A stretch of DNA of 64,000 nt from Pseudoscleropodium purum (lineage: Eukaryota; Streptophyta; Bryopsida; Hypnales; Brachytheciaceae). Below the pieces are notes generated by a model, which did no database searches, had not been told where the DNA came from, and saw nothing but the letters and a program-made list of their open reading frames with translations. The translations under genes and the position numbers were made by a program. The stretch covers positions 15,934,001-15,998,000 of the forward strand of contig OZ017804.1 in the NCBI GenBank assembly GCA_963969395.1. Direction: 5' to 3'. Of this stretch, positions 49,106-59,891 are shown one piece after another. Each line of letters begins with the position of its first letter. Position 1 is the first letter of the stretch.

Positions 49106-52100
49106 ATGGTGGGAATGGGGATTGCAAGTGAGAAGGGACAGAATAGTGAGCAGGAGGTGACAATTTCTGGTCGCCGTTGTTCTTGCTGTTCGAAGAAAAA
49201 GGACTCGCACGCCAAAAGCTCAAGCAGCAGCAGCAGCAGCTCTTCAAGCAGTAGCAGAAGCAGCTCCAGTAGCAGCCCCAGTAGCAAAAGGTCTCCCCAT
49301 CACCACGGCAAGCATAATGACCATCACCACGACAAGCACCTCGACAAGCACCACGACCACCACCACGACAAGCACCAGCACGGGGACGAGGACGAGGTTG
49401 TATCCAAGAACCGCGCGCACGACAATGCTCACTCGCCAGTTGTTGAAGAAATCGCTGCTCCCGAGGAATTTGCCGAAGAGCCAACGATCAATGGCGCTGT
49501 TGACAATGAGAGCGACAGTGAGTCATCCGCATCCGAAGAGAAAACTTCAGCCATTGAGGAAGTGGAAGAGGTCGAGCAGGCGAAAGGGATTCGTGACGAC
49601 AGTGAAGGAGGCGGCGATGGTGCCGTTGAAAAAGCATCGTCGTCCGACGAGTCTGACACGAAGGAATATCACGTGGCTGTGTCGGAGACAAATACTTCGG
49701 AACCTGCGCTTGATGTGGAAATCGAAGCTCCGCAGCCAGAGGACGACGTTACGGGGATTGAGATTTCTTCGAAGATTGAGGATACAGGTGACGCAGAGTT
49801 TGTAACGATTGTATCGGAAGGGGTTGGACATTCAGAGCCTGCGGTTGCAGAAGATGTGATTAAAGAAAAAGAAGTACAGAAAGAAGAAAAGGAAGAAGAA
49901 GCGCTCGTCGAGAAGCGAGAAACCTCGGAGACTGCAAGCGAGGAAGACGAGGAGCACGTTGAGTCCGTGGACACCGGAGAGGTTGCAGAAGCAGAGGCTG
50001 TGGACGATTCTGCGAAAGGCGTGATTGAAGAAGAAGCTGTTTTCGAGAAGCGAGAAACCTCGGACGCTGTAAGCGAGGAAGACGAGAAGCGCGCTGCGTC
50101 CGTGGACACCGAAGAAGTTGTAGAATCTGAGGTTGTAGACGATTCTGCGGAAGACGTGATTGAAGAAGAAGCTGTTTTCGAGAAGCGAGAAAACTCGAAC
50201 TGTGGCAGTGAGGAAGACGAGAAGCGCGCTGAGTCTGTGGACACCGAAGAGGTTGCAGAATCAGAGGTCGTAGACGATTCTGCGAAAGACGTGATTGAAG
50301 AAGAAGCCGTTTTCGAGGAGCGAGGAGACTCGAACAGTGTAAGCGAGGAAGACGAGAAGCACGCTGAGTTCGTGGCCACTGAACAGGTTGCAGAATCAGA
50401 GGTCGTAGACGATTCTGCGAAAGACATGATTGAAGAAGAAGCGCTCGTTGAGAAGCGGGAGACCTCGGACATTGCTGCGAAGGAGGAAGAGAATCATGTG
50501 GTGTCCACGGAGAAAAGTGTGCTTGCGGATACAGAGCAAGTGTCGCAAAATGCGAATACTTCCGGACAGCACGTATCCTCAAATTCTCTCGAAATTGAAG
50601 GCAAGACCGAACACGACGAAGAACTCTTTGAAGGCGAAGAATCGGAGCAAACGCTTCGCAGCCACTTCCCTGACCTAAGCGTGCAGGTCGCGTCTCCCTT
50701 GGAACTCAAAAACCATCTCCTGAAGCCTCCTTCCACCGCGTCCCCTCCGAAGCGCGAGAATAGCGTGTACAAGATCGTCATGGCCCTGGAGTCCGGCTTA
50801 CAAGTCGGGGAGAAGTGCATTCACGGGGAAATTGATCACGGCGTGTGCCACCAACGCTACGGCGACAAGAGGTCGTCCTCCCCTGGCTCCTTCTCCCCCA
50901 CCCTCCGCGACTCCTTCTCCTCCCGCGACTCCTCTACCTCTCCAAGAAACTCATTCCGCGGGGAACCTTCTCCACCGGAAGTTCATCTCAGCAGCGATGG
51001 CGCTCGCGAGATTGACAATGAATGGAGCTTCGTGCAACACGATTCATCAAGCTCCGTCACGCAAGTCGTGTCCGCGTCCACCAAAACTGAAACTTACACC
51101 GACACGGTGCTGTTTCGGAGAGACGACGGGTTTCTTCCGCGTACTCCGGGACGCAGTCCTCTCTCCCAGGAGTCCATGCGAGCAGTTTTCAGTCAAGTGG
51201 AAGGCTCCTCCTCGAGCTCCGACACTCCGACGTTGAAGATTGTGCACGAGTTTCCGGCGGAGCACGAGAGTGAGAGTGTGGTGACGACGACAGTGCGAGA
51301 AGGGGAGTCGGAGGTGGAGAGGATTCTTCGGATACAAGAGACGCATGATCTCGTTTGTCCCGTGTGTCGCTCGTGCATTACGAAGCGCGTGATTCTGCGC
51401 AAGCGCAAGAGGACGACGACTGTCTCCAGCGTTGAGACGTGGGAGAGGGAAGTCGTGGAGGCGGAGGACGAGAGTTCGGGAGAGGAGGTTGTGGATACCA
51501 ATGTTGGAGAGCAGACTGTTGTGGAAGAGCATGAGAATTACGGATGCTTGAATTGCTTCACTTTCCTATTCCGGAGAGGTAATGCTCATCGCTCCAGCGC
51601 TTCTTCTTTTCCCCCCTTCGATTTCTGCGGTCTTGCGACTGTAAATTTTAGGGTCTTGTGGGTTCTGTGTGGTCTTGGTGCCTATGAATTGGTGGCATTG
51701 TTTTGGGACTCATTTGGTTCGCAATTTTAGAGAGGATTACGCAACGGACTGGAGGGCTTGAGGTTCCACGAGTAGCAGAAGAAGCGTCTGGAGCTCCTGT
51801 TGTAATCCCAGTGGCTGCGACGGTGCCACCGGCACCCACTGGGGACGATTACGATAATCACTGTCTGCCAATCTTCTTCACTTGGAGAAGGAAGACGACC
51901 ACCTCTACGGACTCGGGTAACTAAACGCCTAATTTGAATATATTAGAGATGGACCATAAATTGCTGTTGCTAAAGTAAATGCTATTGAAATTGAAGGTTT
52001 TATCTACTTTATGATAGATCGAAATAGTTCTTGGTTTGGTGCTACAGCTGTGACAAAGCCTATTGTACTCATGGCTCTGCGCTTGTTGGCGCTGTTGCTT

Positions 52101-55100
52101 TGAACGATCAATGGGTTCTATTGATAAGAATGTCGTTGATTGTGGTTACAGAGATTGTGGCGCCTCTTTTGAGTAAAGAGGAGAAAGAAAAGGAATCATC
52201 TGGTGTGCGCACTGAATCCCGAGATGTGTCTACTGAGGATATTCTCCAGCAATTGACTTCTGAAAGCGGCGAAATCTCAACCTCTGAAAGCAAAGAAATC
52301 TCAACTTCAGAAAGCAAGGAAATCTCAGCTGCTGAAATCGAACAAGCTTTAACTTCTGAGACAGAGCGTCCAGATGCGGGAACCTTGACTCTTCCTCCCG
52401 CTCCTGGTGTTGTGGAAGGAGTTCAAATTCCTGTGGTGGTGGTCGAATCTAGAGAGGACCGTCTCTGCTTCCCTTTCTTGTGGAGAAGATCCACCAAATA
52501 TTCACAAGTACACCCAGGTATTAATCAACAAAGTCTTCAGATAGTCTCCTTACTGAGTGAATTGTAGTGTAATTTATATGGTGTTAGCTTAGTATTAGTT
52601 TGATGTTAACGGCATTCATATCAACTTCATATTCCACTGATAATCGTTGAGTCAACTTTACCTTGACATCAATATAAAATTAGTCCAATTGCCCTCTGAT
52701 CATGACACCCGTGTTGTTTTGTCTGTAGAGCTTTCGCAACCCTTATTGAAGGAGGATGCCAAGCGAGAAGTTGATGAAGTCGAGCAACAGGCTACAGAAA
52801 CCAAGGAAGATGTTAAGCAGGAGTCTAAGCGAACTGAAGACTTCAGCCGTACTGAAGACGACTTGTGGATGCGAGGAGAGGTTCTTCATGTTCCAGTATC
52901 TGTATCACCTGAAGAGGAACCCCAAACTCCGAGTTCTTCTTCCCAAACCCCGTCCGTTACCACAACCCGTGTCACCGAAGAGGAGCGCCGAGCGGATTGT
53001 CTCTGTTTTCCTTCATGGAGCTCATCTGAAACTACAACAGAACAGACAGGTGAGGGACTGTGCCACGTTATTACCGAGTATTTTAGGAAACTAATTGAGC
53101 ATTTTTGATCAATATGTAAACATATATGCTGTTATTTGGGATATCACTCAACAGAGCTCACTGGAGAGATCACTTTGGGTACTACAAAAGCCAAACTCTC
53201 TGAAGATCAAATTCTTTTCTCACTCAATGTATTGGATATTTTTGTCTGGAATCATTGAAACTCTGGGAGACCCTGTCGATTACGTGTAACGGGATAGTAG
53301 AAAACCATATTTCCATCCAAAGGTCAGAGGCCATGGACATGACTAGCCAAGTCATGCTTAAACCCAGTGGTTGCTAATCGAAGGTTATCCAAGTGTCGAT
53401 TGGAAGAGATGAGTTACTGTTGGTGACGGGTCAGTGTCAGTTCTCTAACGGATTTAGTGTCCTCTACCTTACTAAATGTCTGGGGAATTGCGACCTTTAA
53501 CAAAATTGATACGTAATATTCACTGGCTATTTTGATATGTTTCCAGAGACTTCCAGTGAAATCACGAACTTCCAACAGGGGGCGTCGTCTGTCACCGAGA
53601 CCACAGAAAAGCTACAAACTTCTACCTCGCAGGGAGTAATAGCTTCTACCGATTTGAAGAAAGTAGTGACAAGTGCTATTGATGGCTCAGAGATAATTTT
53701 AAGCTCGCCCTCATTCAAGGGAGCTGTGGCATCTGGCCAGGACAGCGAGGCCCAGAAGGCGGGCCTCAATTGCTTGGAGATTCTAGTTCCTCCCTACCCT
53801 TGGGGACCTGCAGGAGGGGAGCATACGAAAGGTTGGTATTCATGGCTCGTGTTGCTGATGTTGCTGATGTTGCTGAAACTGTTGTGATCTGTATTTACGT
53901 TTTTGTGTTGTGATTTTCAGGGGTGACAGAGGATCGCACTGGAATTCCTTCTATGAACTCGTTCCAGTTTAGTACAGTGGGCTACAGTGACGGTGATAAT
54001 TCGATAATTATGCCAGTTACTGGAAACTCCAAAAAACCTGAGTTCCAACCGAATCAATCGATCGTCGTGGCACAATCTACGGAGAGGAGGGAGGATTCTA
54101 CTTGCTTTCCTCTCTCGCTACCGGCTCTCTCTTGGAGGCGACAGGAGCTTATTACCGGAGGTAAATCATGAAGGATCAAGGATTTGGTTTTTGAAAGTTA
54201 CCAATTTTTATTTCAGATGGGGGCCCGAAATCATTAAAGAACACTGCATGAATTGGTAAATAAATAAATAAAATGGGTCGAAAGAAAGCCTCTATGACCT
54301 TCTGAAAATTGTTATTACAAACATGAGGTTTAATTTGGTCAACTTGGTCCATTTGGGGGTAAATTCACGTTCGCAGCTCGTTGTGTTTTGATGCAGCTTT
54401 TCTCTGTAAGGGTCTTCATTTATGGAATCCGATTCTGATGAATGCATGCCTTTTTTCGTGGACCTTGCAGAGATTGTGGATGGTTCATACAAGGCTAAGG
54501 CTGCAGAAGTCAAGTCTTCTGAAGACAAATCTACGGTGTCTTCAGAATCCAAGTCCTCGACGTCTTCAGAGACGAAGTCGTCGGTGACCACAGAAACGAG
54601 GTCATGGGTGACTACAGAAACCAAGTCTTCGGGGTCATCAGAAAGCAAGACAGCAGAAACGGGACGTCCAAAGGGGAGACTTCCTGACAGAGAATTCGAT
54701 TTTGGAGAGATTGAAGTATCTCGCAATCAAGGAGATCAAAGCTACGGCAACAGTGCTGTAGAGCTTGTGGATGAGGAGGAGGAAGAGCCCTTAGTGCGGA
54801 AGCCTCCTGCATCATCGAAGAAATTAGAACCGGAGCCATTCCCAGTGGAACCACTGCCAGTGGAAGTGAAGGAACAGGTGACTGTTGTGTCTGAGGAGAC
54901 GGACGACAACAGGGGCAGCCTTTCAGAAATACTCGATAAAGATCTCAGCTTCTCCCAGGATTTGACCAATACAGAGAACGTGCGACCAGTTGGTGAAGAT
55001 GAACCCCAGGAGAATGGAAGCTGGAACTGTTGCTTGCCTTCGTATTCTCAGCTTGCTTATCAACCAATAGGTCAGTGGAGTGCATTTCAGATCCTGAATC

Positions 55101-58100
55101 CTCGTAAGCTAGTTTCTACTAGTGTATTTGGACACCCTTTTCAGTTTCCAGTTTCTTTTTGAGCGCGACTTTTCGTTGAGAAAGGGAGTTCGTACGTTTC
55201 ATTCCCGTTTTGTGCTCTGTGTTTGATCATTTATCGTCCGGAATCTTTCAATAACAATTAATTCAGTGTAAGACCACTCATTCTGCTTTGGTTCCCATAT
55301 AGACGGGAGGATTTCATTTTTTTATATCCGTCTTTTAGCTTTTAATTGTATCTGAATTGTTACATCAATTGGTAGCTGTTATACCTTCAACCTCCTTTGA
55401 TTTTGCACGTCGACTTTTTTCGTATTTAGAATGGAAAGTAGTTATGTCATTGTGATTCTATTGACTTGCCTTTGGTGATAATGAAGGCTCTGACGTTGCA
55501 GAGAGCGTGACGGTAAATCAAGCAGCAGCTGCTTCTGTTTCTTCTGATGCACTCCCTGGAGCTTCTATCTCTCATGTTTCGGAATCAGCTGTCAATGTTG
55601 TGGACACGAAGGAGACTGTAATAGAGGAAGAATCCCAGGAGAAGGGAAGCTGGAGCTGTTGCTTGCCGTCGTATACTCAGTTTGCCTATCAACCAATAGA
55701 AGGTCAGTGGAGTGAATTTGAGATGCTTAAATCTCGTATGAGTGTCATTAGTGTCTTTGGAAGCTTTCATTTCAAATCTTAGATGTTGTACCTTCAATTC
55801 TGTCTGTCGTCTGTACCACAATTAGTTTCTTATCCAAGAGTTCTTCACCCTTAAAAGGAACCGGGATCCAAAGTTATCTAACAGCCAATTCTGCCGATCA
55901 TATTGTGAAAAATATTAAACAGATGGAGCCAGAATTTATAACATCAGATTGGTGAACAGCATAGAATGTGTAGGTCAAAAATTATTATATTAAGACAAGA
56001 GAGAGTCAACCTATGATGCACTCTAAACTGGTCACAAATCAAGAGGGGCAATTTGTGATTCTTGGTGCTTTAGCTCTTAATCAAACATCTGAGGAAAGGT
56101 TTTGTTATGCGGATTTTGACCCATGAAGGGTGTAACATTGCAGATAGAGTGACGGAAACTGATGCACTATCTGGAGCTTCGGTTTCTGACAAGAGCGAAT
56201 CCACAACGTACCATGAGGAGGTGACAAAGGAGACCACCATCGACGCCCGTATCAAAACCGAAGTGAAGACCACCACATTTTCCACTGACAAGGAGCACGC
56301 GGAGTCCATAGACTCCGTCAGAGTGGATACGACTGTGAGCTACGTCCATGGCAAAGTCCAACACGATGAAGGGGTTGCAGAAGGGACGCTTCTCCTCGAC
56401 GACCGTCCCACTCTCACCTTCCATCCAGTGGACTCTGACAGCAAACCAGATACTGGCGATGCAGCGCTTTCTCGTTTCCTGGAAGAGGACGAAGCCGATA
56501 CTGGAGTGAACGAGAGGGAGGCAACTTTGTCTTCCCAGGATTCTGGTATGAAAGAGAGCGTGCATTCTGAAGCTGTGACAGAAACTGAGCATGATATTGG
56601 TGAAGAGGTTTCTGGAGAGGTTGAACGAGATGGAGCAAGAGGGCGGGTTCTAGAAGAAGAGGAAGATGGATCCTGCTGTGGCCCTAGTTCCAAGTGGTAT
56701 GGGACCCAGCTTTGGGGAAGGTGGAAATTCACGACAGAAGGTTAGGAACATTCACTGGATGGGATTTTATTTTACCTTAATCTTCAATCTTATTTTTCTC
56801 ATTTTTTAGGGTCATTTTCAACTCGTAGTACTCATACTCTGCAAAGTCTATTTTTGGAATTTGTAGATTGTGCAAATACTTGAATCTTTTGTCAATGGCT
56901 CGATTGCTCAAAGTAGAACAAACAAAATTCTATTATTAACTTATTTTAGTATTGCTAACGTATTTTATTTTTTCTTGATTTTGAATGATAAGGTGATTCA
57001 ACGATTAGATTGATTTGAATAATGTACATTGAAACATGCATTTGACAAGCTTAAAAAGGGTAACCATGATAATTGAGCCAAATCTCATGAATTTATGGAC
57101 AGCCCAGATTTGTTGAAAGCTTTATTTTCAAATGCTTATATCGCACTTGGGTTTGATTTCATTTTTGTGATTGAAGAACTTTAATAGATGAAAAACAAGG
57201 TTTTGATAGGGGTCTTACTTATATGAATCAATTGAAATTATCATTATGCGACACTGAATTGAGTTTCGACAAACCTGCCTCCGAGCAAGCAGGGATTAAG
57301 GAACCCCTGACTTAAATGGTTTTAAAGCCTCTTGATCATTTGCAATGAGGATTCTAAAACATTGTGAAGTTAATTTGTATGTCTAGATTGATGAGGGCGT
57401 GCTCTTGTTTGTTGGTCTCTGCAGAAGCCCAGCTGCGAGAGCCTCTCCTTGGAAGCGACTCTGCGAAGTCGACTATTCTAGAGAGAGACTCTGAAGCGGA
57501 TTCACAAGACTCCGCCCATGTAACCATTCAACAAACCCATGAAGTTACGGAGACGAGAACGGGTGACCATGTAGCAGTTGCTACTGAGGACGACCGGTGC
57601 CACTGTTTCCCATGGAGCCGCAGAGGTTTGTTGCTCATGAATTCTACACTTGCTTTTAATATTTTCCAATGACCTCTAAATTCTTGATTGAAAAATAACC
57701 AGTCTGCATTGGAAGGTAATAGTTCATTTAGTCTGCTTATCTGTAGGAGTGAAATAAATTATTTACGGTGCTTCTGCGACGATCACAAAATGTACCAATA
57801 CAAAATGTACGGCACTTAGGGTTAATGATTCATAACATCATCGTTTTAGCAATGTAACGAAGGTGAAAACTGTGCCATAAGAAAAGTATAGATCATGCCC
57901 TACATTTTTGAACCTTAGAAACATGTTTTGGAAGGTACTGTAGTCAACTATTACCTTCCAAAGTGTGTTTATTATTTTGAGTTGCCCACTTATGGATTAA
58001 GGAATTCTAGCATCATTTTTCTAACAATTCAACGACGGTCATAGAATTTGCCTTACCCGACATTATTTTGAAATATCACTGTTCTAACAATTCAGCACTG

Positions 58101-59891
58101 TGGTGCTTGTGTGACTTCTGGATAATGCAAGTAACACTGAGCTTTCGTTCTGCTGCAGAATTGACAGACAATGTAGGAACAACAGTGACGGTGACAGCAG
58201 ACGAGACTGTCATTCAAGTGGAGGGCACAGATGCCTCCAGCACGCTTGCAGCTGCAACTCATGCTGCGGAGGATGCGGGAATGGTCATGGAGGAACCGCT
58301 TCTAGAAGGGGGGTATCTGAAGAGTATTGTGTATGGTGGACTTGACGTTTCCCTGACAAGCCTTGGCGTGGTTGCTGCAGCTGCCGGTGGTGATGCCAAA
58401 ACACGTAAGTCTCTGTCTTCTTGTCCTGAATGTGGATCAATTGAAGAGCTCAGATTTGCGGAGTTTTTCCCTTCAGTTTTGGCGAATTTTGGCTATAGTG
58501 CTGACGACCTTTACACTAGAAAAAGAGCCTTCAGGAAATAGGGGATGAAATTGTCGAAAGAATATTTAAGAATTTTATGGTCCCGCCAAATTTTGGATAA
58601 TATGGATGTGATCGGGGGTGGATGATTTTTCTGATTTTATCTGCGTTCTAGAGTGTGTTCAGCTACCAACCAGAACAACCCCCAACCCCCACCCACACCC
58701 ACACACACACACCCCATCCCCCACCCCCCACCCTTAAAATCACTGGCTTATACTTTTGTGCTGTGATTGTTTGTTGCAGGAAATATTCTTGCTCTGGGTC
58801 TTTCTAATCTCATATTCGGGTTCCTTGCGTTCTTCTACAAGGTATTTTATGCAATCCCTGTTTCTCCTTTCACCTTAGTCTCAAAACCACAGAATAGGTA
58901 GTGGCAATGTGGCTTATGATTATGAAACTCATGGTAGGTTGTTTGGATTAAACGCTTGCAACCACTCGTTGAATGCGCCTAAATTGTTTAAAAAGTTTTA
59001 CTCATTAATTGAACACTTGTTTTCAAGAACTATTGGGCGCCACTGCGTTTTTTGTATTTTTGGTGTCGTCCATGATTTAACGTCATACTAAAATAGCTTT
59101 CCATTGAGAAAATAAATGCTCACCGCTAATGATTCTATCTGGTTTGATGCCCAAGTGGTAGAGCAACCAATACGTCTTCCGGATTACTTGTGTGGTATGG
59201 GCCTTTGTAACATAACTGCACCTAGTTTTGACCCTTTTCTAAAACCAACCCTATAAATTCTAACCTACAATCTACAGCATCCATTCTTTAGAAATGAGTG
59301 TCTGTTTTGGGTGCACCTTTTGTCAGCTCTTCAAATATTCATAGTTTTACTCATTTGGTGTCCAAAAAAATGCATGCTACGAGAATTTAGGAAACATGCC
59401 CAAGTATTCATTCAGACGATCTTTGCTGTAGTTACCTTGTTTTTTGTGAATCTTATGTCGGCTAGTTTACTGTAAACATGACTGGTTCATTTTGAAGTTT
59501 TTTTAATTCTTCGATGTGGTTGCAGCTTCAGGATATGCACAAGGAACGACCAGCTCGCTTTCACGAGAGTGTAGGACCAACGTTTTTTATCAACGGTCCC
59601 CTGGCAATGCTGTCTTTCCTGTTTTTCGGCGCCCTCCCAGTGCTGGCATTTGCATTCAGTTTCCGGCACATGAACGACCACGACTACAAAATGGCAGCCA
59701 CTGTACTTGCCTCCACCATCGCCGTTATTTTCCTCGGCTGTGGCAAAGTGGCCGCCAAGATGACGGAGCTGTCCTACCGGAGAACCTTAACTACATTAAT
59801 AACGACTGGAATTGTAGCCTCTGTTGCTGCGTTCTACACTGGGGAGTACATCTCAAAGCTACTTAAAAAATTCGGTATATTTGATGAGTAA
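49106..59891 (+). CDS. MEB: Giant membrane protein of ER body-like (VIT/CCC1-like) protein
   Basis: Predicted ER-type membrane protein with a vacuolar-iron-transporter-like C terminus; Fe/Mn transport is inferred from the family only. Thirteen exons: 49106-51578, 51731-51916, 52152-52517, 52729-53049, 53547-53831, 53921-54160, 54471-55070, 55502-55702, 56144-56740, 57425-57625, 58159-58404, 58780-58841, 59526-59891 (2047 aa). Introns 1-11 are all phase 1. Order: poly-Ser (38-59), His-rich tract (65-92), 45-residue acidic repeats, CPVCRSC (C751, C754, C757) plus basic VILRKRKR, and CLNC (814-817). Then nine acidic exon cassettes each end in a Cys/aromatic motif. From about 1874 there are roughly five membrane segments (YLKSIVYGGLDVSLTSLG; NILALGLSNLIFGFLAFF; FINGPLAMLSFLFFG; MAATVLASTIAVIFLG; TTLITTGIVASVAAFY). 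As I recall, Arabidopsis MEB1/2 have only about 500 residues, so the N-terminal part is greatly expanded. The start is the first ATG of the exon 1 frame. Confidence 0.87.
49217..49282 (+). other. Poly-Ser tract of the MEB-like protein
   Basis: Residues 38-59 are almost entirely Ser, encoded by mixed AGC/TCA/AGT codons rather than a single trinucleotide. That argues for a protein-level feature rather than a recent codon slippage. Confidence 0.85.
49298..49381 (+). other. His/Asp/Lys-rich tract, possible metal ligand
   Basis: Residues 65-92 contain about 15 His in HHH-DK-type spacing, followed by an acidic stretch. Such tracts often bind transition metals, which would fit a metal-transporter-like C terminus; this is inference. 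Confidence 0.7.
49892..50542 (+). repeat. 135-bp (45-residue) acidic coding repeat, about 4.8 units
   Basis: In-frame units start at 49892, 50027, 50162, 50297 and 50432. Each begins EEEAVFEKRETSD-like and continues with SEEDEK, SVDTEEV, ESEVVDDSAKDVI. Units 2-4 are the most alike; unit 5 diverges after EEENHV. The reverse strand stays open across the array (49669-50472) only because of the repeat's codon pattern. Confidence 0.93.
51731..57625 (+). repeat. Array of nine phase 1-1 exon cassettes in the MEB-like gene
   Basis: Exons 2-10 each have length divisible by three (186, 366, 321, 285, 240, 600, 201, 597, 201 nt), begin with two bases after the acceptor and end with a single G before GT. 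The junction codon is Glu for exons 2, 3, 4, 5, 7, 8 and 10, Gly for exon 6 and Asp for exon 9. Just before most donors is a Cys/Pro/aromatic(/basic) motif: CLPIFFTWRRK, LCFPFLWRRS, CLCFPSWSS, CLEILVPPYPWG, CFPLSLPALSWRR, CCLPSYSQLAYQP, CCLPSYTQFAYQP, CCGPSSKWYGTQLW, CHCFPWSRR. The structure suggests repeated exon duplication. Confidence 0.82.
58300..59888 (+). other. VIT/CCC1-like membrane domain coding region
   Basis: Spans the end of exon 11 through exon 13, residues about 1872-2047. The first segment reads GGLDVSLTSLGVVAAAAG; its Asp falls where VIT/CCC1 proteins carry a conserved pore Asp if the two 18-residue segments are laid side by side without gaps. The loop between segments 2 and 3 (QDMHKERPARFHESVG) is short and poor in Glu compared with true VIT1 metal-binding domains. 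Confidence 0.75.
58678..58733. repeat. C/CA-rich low-complexity tract in intron 11
   Basis: Runs of C mixed with CA dinucleotides shortly upstream of the exon 12 acceptor at 58779. It may serve as, or interfere with, the polypyrimidine tract. Confidence 0.85.

Noticed and set aside
49669..50582. Two long antisense ORFs (267 and 240 codons) over the acidic repeat
   Set aside because: They exist because the 135-bp in-frame repeat leaves the complementary frames open. Their products are low-complexity Ser/Thr- or Leu/Arg-rich mirrors of the sense codons.
59150..59225. Functional tRNA gene
   Set aside because: Only an A-box-like segment is convincing; no matching acceptor stem or proper B box.
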